Part shown: positions 1-7,184 of the stretch, one piece after another
How positions within the stretch are numbered: position 1 is the stretch's first letter
Layout: every line of letters starts with the position of its first letter
NCBI GenBank assembly: GCA_964444365.1
Contig: CAYUHJ010000114.1
Coordinates: forward strand, 1-19,078
Direction: 5' to 3'
DNA: 19,078 nucleotides
From: CAYUHJ01 sp964444365
GTDB taxonomy: Bacteria > Planctomycetota > Planctomycetia > Gemmatales > Gemmataceae
Program-made: the position numbers and the translations under genes
The notes under the pieces: generated by a model
What the model saw: the letters and a program-made list of their open reading frames with translations, nothing else
Database searches by the model: none
What the model was told of the DNA's origin: nothing

Positions 1-1209
1 CCGCACCAGGACACGTTCGACATGAAGCCGGACGCCCCGGCCGAGTACCGCGGCGCGTTCAACCCGATCAAGACGAACGTCCCCGGCATCGACATCTGCG
101 AACACTTGCCGGCGATGAGCAAGGTCGCGGACAAGTACGCGATCATCCGTTCGGTGGCCCACACGTTCGCGGACCACGGGGGCGGGCACAAGCGGTTCCT
201 CACCGGCCGCGACCCGCTCAAGCCGGACGGGTTCGTCGTCGACACGCCGATGGTCGGGTCGATGGCGGCGAAGGTCTGGGCCGGCCGCAACAAGGGCGTG
301 CCGAACTACGTCTGCGGCGTGGACGGCGGCCGGCAGGGGATCGACGTGTTCAGCTTCGGGTCCGCGTACCTCGGGCCGGGGACGCACCCGTTCATGGTCG
401 TCGGCGACCCGTCCGAGCCGAAGTTCGCGGTGCCGAACCTCGCGCCGCGGAAGGAGATCGAGGCCCAGCTGTCCGACCGGCTCGACCTGCTGGCGAAGTT
501 CGACCGGCCGATCACCGACTCGTCCGGGACCGCGCCGGGGATGGACCTGGCCCGCGGGAAGGCGCTCGACCTGATGTCCAGCGTGAAGGCCCGCACCGCG
601 TTCGCGCTGGACCAGGAGCCGGCCGCCGTCCGCGAAAAGTACGGCATGCACCGGTACGGCCAGCGGTGCCTGCTCGCCCGGCGGCTCGTCGAGAGCGGCG
701 TCAGCTGGGTGACGATGGTGCTGGAGAACGCCACGCCCCGCGGCCAGAGCATGATCAAGGACGGCGTCTACAACTGGGACTCGCACGCGGTCAACTGCAA
801 CATCTTCACCGACACGAAGCACAAGCTCGGGTTCCTCGATCAGGCGATTTCGGCGCTCATCACGGACCTGTACGACCGCGGGTTGGACAAGCGTGTCCTA
901 CTCGTCGTGACCGGCGAGTTCGGCCGGACGCCGAAGCTGGAGTACAAGGACGGCCGGCCGGGCCGCGACCACTGGCCGCAGGCGCAGTCCATCGTCGTCA
1001 GCGGCGGCGGGTTCAAGACGGGGCAGGCGATCGGGTCCACGACCGCGAAGGCGGAACACCCGAAGGACCGGCCGATGACCCCGAACCACCTCTGGGCGAC
1101 GGTCTTCAAGCACCTCGGGATCGACTACAACGGGACCGCGTTCCCGGACGCCACCGGCCGGCCGATGCCGATGCTCCCGGACGGCGACCCGATCACGGAG
1201 CTGGGCTAA
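1..1209 (+). CDS. DUF1501 family protein, 5'-truncated
   Basis: The reading frame is open from the first base, and the opening residues PHQDTFDMKPDAPAEYRG are the conserved early segment of DUF1501 proteins. The ATG at 22 is therefore internal and the true start lies upstream of the window; 402 residues are visible. DUF1501 proteins belong to the alkaline-phosphatase/sulfatase-like superfold. In planctomycetes they are usually exported and encoded beside a cytochrome-c/DUF1549/DUF1553 or DUF1592 partner, but their substrate is unknown. Visible family marks are ICEHLP near the N-terminus, NWDSH in the middle, and near the C-terminus TGEFGRTP followed by GRDHWP and a SGGGFKTGQAIGSTT segment. 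The stop is TAA at 1207-1209, followed at once by an inverted repeat and an assembly gap. The partner gene, if present, would be upstream. Family call is firm; biochemical role unknown. Confidence 0.93.
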   Translation, partial: PHQDTFDMKPDAPAEYRGAFNPIKTNVPGIDICEHLPAMSKVADKYAIIRSVAHTFADHGGGHKRFLTGRDPLKPDGFVVDTPMVGSMAAKVWAGRNKGVPNYVCGVDGGRQGIDVFSFGSAYLGPGTHPFMVVGDPSEPKFAVPNLAPRKEIEAQLSDRLDLLAKFDRPITDSSGTAPGMDLARGKALDLMSSVKARTAFALDQEPAAVREKYGMHRYGQRCLLARRLVESGVSWVTMVLENATPRGQSMIKDGVYNWDSHAVNCNIFTDTKHKLGFLDQAISALITDLYDRGLDKRVLLVVTGEFGRTPKLEYKDGRPGRDHWPQAQSIVVSGGGFKTGQAIGSTTAKAEHPKDRPMTPNHLWATVFKHLGIDYNGTAFPDATGRPMPMLPDGDPITELG

Positions 1210-1210
1210 G

Positions 1211-1282
1211 GCGAGCGGCGGGGCGTCAGCCCGCCGTGTGTCGAGCAGTTGCAATTCNNNNNNNNNNCGCCCCGCCGCTCGC
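1211..1282. repeat. Inverted repeat spanning the assembly gap at a convergent junction
   Basis: The 15 bases at 1211-1225 (GCGAGCGGCGGGGCG) are the exact reverse complement of 1268-1282. The left side can also form a smaller competing hairpin: 1216-1222 (CGGCGGG) with 1230-1236 (CCCGCCG), loop of 7. The element begins one base after the DUF1501 stop and its right arm reaches the first base of the kinase stop codon, so it fills the whole space between two convergent genes. It plausibly acts as a bidirectional terminator, although no U-tract is visible. The 10 N inside it suggest that the palindrome hindered sequencing or assembly. Confidence 0.8.
1258..1267. other. Assembly gap (10 N)
   Basis: Ten consecutive N lie inside the inverted repeat between two convergent genes. 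Ten N is often a placeholder for unknown length, so coordinates to the right may be offset from the real chromosome. Neither flanking gene is interrupted. Confidence 0.97.
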
Positions 1283-4200
1283 TATTCCACCAGCGGCAGC
1301 CAGTTCGTCACGTCGAACCGCGAGTGCGGGTTCCGCTCGACGACGGTCACACTTTCCTGGTACGCCTCGAAGCACGGGTCGAGAAGTTGCAGCAGGTCGC
1401 TGGTCCGCAGGCAGGCTTGCTCGCGGCAGAAGAGCAGGTCCGTCCCCGCCCCGAGTACCGGGACGACGTACACGCCGGGGACGGCCTTCTTCACTTCCTC
1501 GGCGTACCTGTTCCCGGCTTCCGTGTCCGGGACGACCACGAACGTCCGCTCCTCGGCGACCGGGCCGGCGGACAGCGGGGCCGCCCCGCGGACGTAGCTG
1601 GCCACCCGGCGGGACAGTTCCGTCGACTGGCCCCCGGCGGCGGACAGTTCCACCGCGGTCACGTCCTCCGCCGGGAGCAGCCCGGACAGGAACGCCGTCG
1701 CCTGTTCGACCATCGGCCCGCCGAGGGACCGGACCAGGTCCGACGACCCCTTCGAGACGCCGACCAACCCGCCGCGGGGGTCGACGACGAGCTTCGTGAG
1801 CGCCTGTTCGAGCCGGGCGAGTTCGTCCTTCTGGACGGAGGAGAGCGCCTCGGCGGCGGACCGGTCGAGGTGGTCCTCGCCGTGCGGGAGGACGACGCGG
1901 ATGGTGTTGGAGCCGCGGAGGGTGGCGTGCATCGCCTCGTCGTCGTTCTCGGTGCCGGCGTGGAAGCTGCCGTGCGGGGTCGCGCCAGGGTTCGGGATGA
2001 GGACCGGGCCTTCGAGGACGTCGGCCAGTTCCGCGATCCGCCGGCGGGCGGTGGCGATGTCGGCCTGGCGCTCCTGGAACCACGTGCCGAGCCGGACGTA
2101 GAACCGGGCGGCGACGGTGGCGAGGTCCTCGCGGACGCGGATTTCGACGAAGACGCGGAGCTTCTCGCAGAAGGTCTTCAGGGCGCGGGTCATCCGGCCG
2201 CCGCCGAACAGGCTGAACCCGCCGCCCCCCTCGGCGGCCTGCTGGCACCCCTGGAGCGCGCCGGGCATCTCGTCCTTGGCGGCCTGCCGCCGGGCGGCCA
2301 TGCCCTCGAGCATCGCCTCCAGCCCGGTGATCGCGGTGTTGCAGTTGGCGACGAGCTGGGCGATGACCGCCTCGGCCGCCGCCAGCCGCGCCCCCGAGAG
2401 GGTTTCGAGGTCGTGGAACCGCTCGGCGAGTTCGTTCTGCCACGCCTCGGTGGCGCGCTTCAGGCCCACGTCCAGGAACCGGCTGAGCCGGCCGCGGCGG
2501 AACGGGCTGTCGGACTCGGTCGTCGGCTCGCCGCCGATCCAGTCGCGGGCCTGGTCCCAGGTGCCGTGCGCCCAGCTGGCGGGGTCCGGCCGGCGGGACG
2601 CGGCGTCCGCCTGGGAGTTCAGCGTGGTCACCCACTGGCCGATGCGCTCGACCGGGTTGCCGTCCTGCGGGGTGGTGGACTCGGCGGCGATGAACTCCTG
2701 CAGGTTGTCCGGCGTCAGCCGCACGTCCGACAGGACGCTCGCCAGCATGTTCTCGGCCTCGGCGGGGACCATCCCGGACAGCGGGCCGACCCACCGGCGG
2801 AGGAACTTCACGCACGCCTGCCGGGCCGCGCTGCGGAGCAGCAGCCCCCGCGGGTACCAGACGCCGAACGTGCCGAAGCTGCGGAACGGGGTGCGGCCGG
2901 CCGGCGCGCCCTTCTTCCGGACCTTCTCCAGCCCGATGCCGAGCGGCGTCGTCAGGTCGTGGGCGACGTACCCGGCGAGGTGGGACAGGCAGTCCCGCAG
3001 CGCCTCGGGCGTCCGCTGGGCCATCGGCAGGATGTACGTCGCCGTGAACGGGAGGCCGTGCCCGTCCACCTGCGGGCCTTCGGTGCCGTACTGCGCGGTG
3101 AACTTGACGTCCGGGTCCGCGTAGTGGTTCAGTTCCGTCAGGGTGGCGAAGATGTTGGCGAGTTCTTCCGGCGGCGTCGTCGCGTCCTCCGGGGCCCCCG
3201 CGAAGATGAACGCCGTCACGACCGCGTCCGTCAGGTTGAACCGCTCCAGCGCCCGGCGGATGGCGTGGCCGACGTCCAGGGTCATCCCGCTGGTGCCGCC
3301 GCTGGCGCTGACGAACACGTACACGGACGGCGTTTTCGACCGCACCGGCAGCCCCGTCTGGTCGGCGGACTGCGTCAGCGCCTCCGGGTGGGTGCAGACC
3401 TGAATCTCCTGGCGGAACCGGTTCACGAACCGCAGGTAGTGGTCGTAGAACGCGAGCCGGCCGAGGGACCGCGCCCCGTCCACCCGGAGGGACCGGGGGA
3501 TGGCGTACAGCTTCTCGCGCGGCAGCCATTCGAGGATCTGGTCGAGTTGCCGGCGGCGGTAGGCGTTCACCGGCTGGAGCGGCGCGTGGAAGGTGTGCTC
3601 CGGCTGGAGGGCGGCGTCGGCGGGGCCGGCGGACGACTTGGTCGCGGCTTCGGGCTCGGCGTCGACGTACACGAACCGGAAGCAGGGCACCTGTGCGAGT
3701 TCCCCGATCCGGTCGAGGAGCCGGCAGCGGATCTGCTGGAGGGCCCGCCGGCCGAAGCTCCCGATGCCGACGAGGATCGCCGGGTGCAGGACGCCTTCTT
3801 CGTGGCGGAACACGAACGACGCGGGGCCTTGCTTGTCGCCGGGGACCATCACCCGGCTGCTCGGCCCGCCGATGATCGACGACGCCCCGCCGTGTCTGGG
3901 GGCCTGCGTGGCGGTGTCGAAGTCCGGCTTCGTCTTCCGGGACGGGGGGGCGACCCCGGACTTCCGGCCGACCGGGGCCGGGGTCTCGGTCCCGCTCATC
4001 CCGCCGAGGGTCACGTCCGACCGGCCGCCCGCGCCGCCGAGGGCCCGCACGAACGCCAGGCACGTCGGGAAGCGGTCTTCGGGGTTCTTCGCGAGGGCCT
4101 TCGCGACGGCCGGCCGGTCGCCTTCCGGCAACATGCTCAGGTCCGGCGCTTCGGTCATGTGCTGCAGCGCGAGCTGCCGGATGTTCTTCCCGCTGAACGG

Positions 4201-4848
4201 CCGGAACCCCGTCAGCAGTTCGCAGTACAGGATCGCGAGGCTGTACTGGTCCGAGTGCTTGGAGATCTTGTTCGCGAACGTCTCCGGGGAGGCGTACACC
4301 GGCGTGATGCCGCCCATGATGCCGGAGGAGCTCTGCCGTTCCAGGTGCTTGACCAGCCCGAAGTCCGCGACCTTGACCCGGTCCGCGATGAGGAACAGGT
4401 TCTTCGGCTTGACGTCGAGGTGCTGGAGGTTGTGCTTCTCGATCAGGTGGTCGAGCCCCTCGGCGGCGTCCGCGAGGAACCCGAGCAGCATGTCGCGGGG
4501 GATCCCCGGCCGGCCCGCCTTCTGGTACTCCTCCATCAGGTCGTGCAGACTCTTGTCCGCGAGTTCCATCACGATGAGCAGTTCGCCGGACACGACCTCG
4601 ATGCGGTCCATCGACAGCACGAACGGGTGCCGGACGGACTTGACCCGTTCGAGGGCCTTGTACTCCTGCTCGGCCTTGGCGCTGTCGCCGTCGAGGGAGT
4701 TGAGGTTGCCGTAGACGAACTTGATGGCCTTGAAGATGCCGCCCGGCACGATGCACTTCCACACCTCGCCGAACCCGCCGGTCCCGAGGGGACAGACGAG
4801 CTTGTAGCCGGGAAGGGGTTCGGTGTCGGGCTCGCGCAGCCAGCTCAT
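1282..4848 (-). CDS. Ser/Thr protein kinase fused to a tubulin-like region
   Basis: A 1188-residue protein starting at ATG 4848 (MSWLREPDTEP); the frame is open upstream, but only a TTG is offered and the kinase fold starts right after this ATG. Residues about 15-270 are a Hanks-type kinase: glycine loop GTGGFGEV at 22-29, ATP lysine K43 in AIKF, catalytic HLDVKPKN at 143-150 with D145, DFG at 162-164 and SPE at 187-189. The usual HRD arginine is leucine, so it is a non-RD kinase. A linker (about 275-345) rich in G, S, P and T follows, then a nucleotide-binding-like region with GIGSFGRRAL near 361-370 and SASGGTSGM at 514-522, which resembles the FtsZ/tubulin phosphate loop (compare Pfam Tubulin_2). 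The remaining ~600 residues are helical and unassigned. No transmembrane segment is evident, so it is probably cytoplasmic. It likely phosphorylates protein substrates; the tubulin-like role is inference. Confidence 0.9.
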   Translation of the reverse strand: MSWLREPDTEPLPGYKLVCPLGTGGFGEVWKCIVPGGIFKAIKFVYGNLNSLDGDSAKAEQEYKALERVKSVRHPFVLSMDRIEVVSGELLIVMELADKSLHDLMEEYQKAGRPGIPRDMLLGFLADAAEGLDHLIEKHNLQHLDVKPKNLFLIADRVKVADFGLVKHLERQSSSGIMGGITPVYASPETFANKISKHSDQYSLAILYCELLTGFRPFSGKNIRQLALQHMTEAPDLSMLPEGDRPAVAKALAKNPEDRFPTCLAFVRALGGAGGRSDVTLGGMSGTETPAPVGRKSGVAPPSRKTKPDFDTATQAPRHGGASSIIGGPSSRVMVPGDKQGPASFVFRHEEGVLHPAILVGIGSFGRRALQQIRCRLLDRIGELAQVPCFRFVYVDAEPEAATKSSAGPADAALQPEHTFHAPLQPVNAYRRRQLDQILEWLPREKLYAIPRSLRVDGARSLGRLAFYDHYLRFVNRFRQEIQVCTHPEALTQSADQTGLPVRSKTPSVYVFVSASGGTSGMTLDVGHAIRRALERFNLTDAVVTAFIFAGAPEDATTPPEELANIFATLTELNHYADPDVKFTAQYGTEGPQVDGHGLPFTATYILPMAQRTPEALRDCLSHLAGYVAHDLTTPLGIGLEKVRKKGAPAGRTPFRSFGTFGVWYPRGLLLRSAARQACVKFLRRWVGPLSGMVPAEAENMLASVLSDVRLTPDNLQEFIAAESTTPQDGNPVERIGQWVTTLNSQADAASRRPDPASWAHGTWDQARDWIGGEPTTESDSPFRRGRLSRFLDVGLKRATEAWQNELAERFHDLETLSGARLAAAEAVIAQLVANCNTAITGLEAMLEGMAARRQAAKDEMPGALQGCQQAAEGGGGFSLFGGGRMTRALKTFCEKLRVFVEIRVREDLATVAARFYVRLGTWFQERQADIATARRRIAELADVLEGPVLIPNPGATPHGSFHAGTENDDEAMHATLRGSNTIRVVLPHGEDHLDRSAAEALSSVQKDELARLEQALTKLVVDPRGGLVGVSKGSSDLVRSLGGPMVEQATAFLSGLLPAEDVTAVELSAAGGQSTELSRRVASYVRGAAPLSAGPVAEERTFVVVPDTEAGNRYAEEVKKAVPGVYVVPVLGAGTDLLFCREQACLRTSDLLQLLDPCFEAYQESVTVVERNPHSRFDVTNWLPLVE

Positions 4849-5246
4849 AGCACCACCGCGACGGAGAAGGGTTGTCTCGGGGGAGAACAGTCGGATAACG
4901 GTCCGACCCCGAAGGCAGCACCGGCAGACTGGGCGGGCCGGGATCGAGCAAACCAAGCGAGGACAGGAATCAGTCCGTCACTCCAGCCTATGTCGGCGGT
5001 CCGCCGACGGCGACGGCTTGCGGGCCGAGTTCGCGGGAACAGTGTCGGCTTTCCCCGCATTCCCGGCCCCGGGCGGTCCGTGCGTCGGCAATTCAGTCAT
5101 AATCCTAGCACGATAACCGGCGAGCGGGAACAACTTCCGGGAACTGCCCGGGGGGAAAGTGCGTCCGGGCGTGGATTCGAGCTGGGGGCACCCGCGCGCC
5201 GCGGACGCGCGTCCGCGGCGCGACGGGATTCGGCCGCGTTCGCGGC
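4849..5246. other. Intergenic region: long leader of the kinase gene
   Basis: About 400 bases between the kinase start and the stop of the DUF1080 gene, both on the minus strand. It is GC-rich apart from an AT-richer patch at 5096-5120. On the minus strand this patch reads TTATCGTGCTAGGATTATG, which contains a possible -10 box (TAGGAT, 5107-5102). The nearest -35 candidate (TTGTTC, 5133-5128) is 20 bases away, too far for a good sigma-70 site. A 40-codon frame (ATG at 5100, stop at 4978) follows the patch, but it has a poor ribosome site and a composition unlike a real protein. If transcription starts near 5100 the kinase mRNA has a leader of about 250 nt. The region also holds the 28-bp palindrome described separately. 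Confidence 0.5.
5195..5222. terminator. 28-bp perfect palindrome downstream of the DUF1080 gene
   Basis: The sequence CGCGCCGCGGACGC at 5195-5208 is followed directly by its exact reverse complement at 5209-5222, with no spacer base. It lies 24 bases past the stop codon of the minus-strand DUF1080 gene. In RNA it would form a very stable GC hairpin, with the central bases as loop. No T-run follows on the minus strand, so a Rho-independent terminator is not proven; mRNA 3'-end protection or a protein-binding palindrome are alternatives. Confidence 0.5.
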
Positions 5247-5249
5247 TCA
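5233..5249. repeat. Short hairpin and partial copy of the GAGCCGCGAACG repeat
   Basis: GCCGCG at 5233-5238 and CGCGGC at 5241-5246 form a 6-bp hairpin with a TT loop. On the minus strand, 5248-5237 reads GAGCCGCGAACG, the same 12 bases that open both arms of the perfect 25-bp inverted repeat at 8399-8488. Here the core overlaps the TGA stop (5249-5247) of the DUF1080 gene, just as one arm at the other site overlaps the end of the sulfotransferase gene. Confidence 0.55.
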
Positions 5250-6263
5250 ATTCTTCTCGACGACCCACACGTTGCGGTACGCCAGCGGGTCGCCGTGGTT
5301 CTGGAACTGGAACGGGCCGGGGGTCGGGCCTTCCTTCTGCCCGCCGCCGGTCGGCCCCTTCAGTTCGACGTCGTCCTGAATCTTGACCCCGTTGTGCAGC
5401 ACCGTGGCCCGGGCGTTCTTCGTCTTCTTCCCGTCCGCGTCGAACTCGGCCGGGGTGAAGTCGATGTCGTACGTCTGCCACACGAGCGGCGGCAGGCACA
5501 TGTTCACGCTCGGCTTGTGCAGCGTGTAGAACCCGCCGGCCTCGTTGTTCTCGCCCTTGAGCCCGAAGCTGTCCAGCACCTGGAGTTCGTACCGGTCTTG
5601 CAGGTAGACGCCGCTGTTCCCCCGGCCCTGGCCGCTGCTGTTCGGCATCCACGGCAGGCGGAACTCGATGTGGGCCTTGAACGCGCCGAACTTCTGCTTG
5701 CTCTTGATCCCGTAGTTCAGGAACTTTCCGTCGGACAGTGTGACAATCTTGCCGTTCTCCCAGTGCTGTTCGTCGCCTTCGGCGGCGAACAGCACGACGG
5801 CCCCTTCCGGCGGCTTCGCCCCGAGCGTGGGGGACGTGCGCTCGACCCGCTTGAGGGTGCCCCGGACGTCGCCGCCGAACGTGATGGCCCCGCCCGCCAT
5901 CGAGCCGACGGACTGCTTTCCGTCCGTGATCTCGACCTTGTCGTCGGCTCGGACCGCCTTCAACGTCCGGGCCTTGGCCGCGTCGCCGCCGGCACCGGGG
6001 AGGCCGTCGGGGAACACTTTCACGTCGAACTTGCCGTCCCCCTTCGCGACCACCTGGGCACCGACCTTCGACTCGGTCTGGTTGGTGCTGACGGTGCCTT
6101 CGTACTCCCCCTGGACGAGGAAGTCGGGGTCGTCCTTGGCCTTGGCGGGGTCGTCGATCGCGATCCGCTTCGGCTTTTCCTTCTTGTCCTGGGCGACGCC
6201 CGGCGACAGCGACGCGGCGATCAGCCCGGCCCCGAGCAGGGCGGACAGTGCGAGACGGAGCAT
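5247..6263 (-). CDS. Secreted DUF1080 (3-keto-disaccharide hydrolase-like) protein
   Basis: A 338-residue protein. The start is ATG 6263, giving a signal peptide MLRLALSALLGAGLIAASLS with a cleavage site near VAQ-DK; an AGAGG ribosome site lies just upstream, and the further in-frame upstream start would only add proline-rich residues before the signal. Residues about 45-165 form an N-terminal domain opening with FLVQGEYEGTV and including FPDGLPGAG, a common partner of DUF1080 in planctomycetes. Residues about 170-338 are the DUF1080 beta-sandwich (Pfam PF06439, LamG/concanavalin-like): FLNYGIKSKQKFG, GNSGVYLQDRYELQVLDSFG, VWQTYDIDFTPAEFD and the closing FQNHGDPLAYRNVWV are typical. Characterised relatives act on 3-keto-glycosides; many members may simply bind glycans. 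Likely periplasmic or surface. It sits alone, with separate signals on both sides. Confidence 0.92.
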   Translation of the reverse strand: MLRLALSALLGAGLIAASLSPGVAQDKKEKPKRIAIDDPAKAKDDPDFLVQGEYEGTVSTNQTESKVGAQVVAKGDGKFDVKVFPDGLPGAGGDAAKARTLKAVRADDKVEITDGKQSVGSMAGGAITFGGDVRGTLKRVERTSPTLGAKPPEGAVVLFAAEGDEQHWENGKIVTLSDGKFLNYGIKSKQKFGAFKAHIEFRLPWMPNSSGQGRGNSGVYLQDRYELQVLDSFGLKGENNEAGGFYTLHKPSVNMCLPPLVWQTYDIDFTPAEFDADGKKTKNARATVLHNGVKIQDDVELKGPTGGGQKEGPTPGPFQFQNHGDPLAYRNVWVVEKN

Positions 6264-6370
6264 GAAGACCTCTGGGGAAAGGCGGGGGGGTGGGACCCGG
6301 GCCGGGGTCGGCCGGGGCAAGCCTATTGTTCCCGGACGGGGGTCCGAGTCAAGGGGCGGGAGGGGTGTCG

Positions 6371-6408
6371 AAAAACAAACCGCCCGCCGGGGAACGGCAG
6401 GCGGTTTG
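6371..6408 (-). terminator. Rho-independent terminator of the 51-residue membrane protein gene
   Basis: Arms CAAACCGCC (6376-6384) and GGCGGTTTG (6400-6408) pair over 9 bp. After one C/A mismatch, GCC and GGC add 3 bp around a GGGGAAC loop. On the minus strand the stem is followed by five T (6375-6371). It lies 30 bases beyond the stop codon of the small minus-strand gene at 6438-6593 and supports that gene being real and separately transcribed from the DUF1080 gene. Confidence 0.85.
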
Positions 6409-6437
6409 GCGTGGTCCGGCCGGGCGGCTCGGCCGGG

Positions 6438-6593
6438 TCACGAGGTGCGGTTGGCCGCGACCCACAGCATGTACGCGACCCGCTGGTTCAGTTCCGGCGC
6501 GGGCTCCTTGACCCGGTTCACATACCGGTCACGCCACGCGTAGTAGATCACGGCAATGGCGAGCACGGCGAGGTTGTACGTGACGGCTTCCAC
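6438..6593 (-). CDS. Small membrane protein, 51 residues, unrecognised
   Basis: A short gene read from GTG 6593 to TGA 6440-6438. A strong ribosome site, GGGGAGGG, ends 7 bases before the GTG, and a clear terminator lies just past the stop, so initiation and termination signals both fit this frame. The product begins MEAVTYNLAVLAIAVIYYAW: residues about 5-20 are one hydrophobic helix. They are followed by a positively charged segment RDRYVNRVK and a second weakly hydrophobic stretch, AYMLWVAANRTS, at the C-terminus. The topology by the positive-inside rule would be N-out, C-in. An alternative in-frame GTG 21 bases upstream would add seven residues, but it overlaps the ribosome site. I do not recognise the family; no function is proposed. 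Confidence 0.72.
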   Translation of the reverse strand: MEAVTYNLAVLAIAVIYYAWRDRYVNRVKEPAPELNQRVAYMLWVAANRTS

Positions 6594-7184
6594 TGGGATA
6601 CCCTCCCCAATCACTGGCGGAATTGTCGGTCGGGGTGTCAGAGAAAGGGCGAGAACCCCTTCAACGGCTGAAATCTAAGCCACGATTCGCGGTCCGGCAA
6701 ACGGGATGTGATCGACTTTTCGCACCGATTTCGCCGGCCGTGCCGAAGATTCCGACGCGCCGGCGGCGGTCGGCCGCCGGGGACCGAGAATCCGACACCC
6801 GTGCGGCCCTCCGCCGAGATCCGATCCCCTCGGCGTCCGGTACGGGGGGCGGACCCGGTCGGGGAAGCCCGAACCAGTCCGATTCGACAATCCCTTCCGG
6901 AGGCGGCCGGCCTCGGCCGGCGTAGCCCGCACGTCTTCCCGCCGGCACGCCCGCCCCGGCCGGCCGAACCGGTACCCGCGCCAGCCCCGCGATTCGCGCT
7001 CGAACTTCTTCCGCACGACGCGAACCCGCGAATATCCGCCGCCCCCGCCGCCCCGTTTCCTTCCCCGATCCCCCGGCGTGGGGAATATCTTGGCAAGCAC
7101 TTCGAGACCCACCGCCGTTGGCAGCGGGACGATGGATGACCGCGGGCGGGGAGGGCCGGGGTGCCGAACGGGAATGGAGAGGTC
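6594..7184. other. Long divergent intergenic region
   Basis: About 590 bases between the divergent small membrane protein gene and the Cys-rich wall-like gene, so it must carry both promoters. I see no convincing coding frame: the open frames here are arginine- and proline-rich and lack plausible starts. It contains a hairpin with 7-bp arms at 6761-6767 and 6773-6779 (an extra C-G pair closes it) and AT-richer patches near 6664-6730 and 7085-7110 where promoters might lie. I could not fit a standard -35/-10 pair or a sigma-54 site. A small RNA gene cannot be excluded. Confidence 0.5.

Noticed and set aside
666..1799. A + strand frame continuing past the DUF1501 stop through the N gap
   Set aside because: It is a +1-type frame of the DUF1501 gene and only appears continuous because N codons were read as X.
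4978..5100. A 40-codon minus-strand frame (ATG 5100) upstream of the kinase as a possible small gene
   Set aside because: AGGA is only two bases from the ATG, the composition is unlike a protein, and there is no terminator; kept only as a possible leader peptide.
1249..5379. A 1376-codon open frame on the + strand opposite the kinase
   Set aside because: It is the antisense shadow of a high-GC gene, runs through the N gap, and shows Arg/Gly/Val/Glu-rich sequence with no domain. The minus-strand kinase motifs are unambiguous.
7089..7105. TTGGCAAGCACTTCG as a possible sigma-54 promoter before the Cys-rich protein gene
   Set aside because: The GG element is present but the required GC at the -12 spacing is not, so the match fails at the invariant position.
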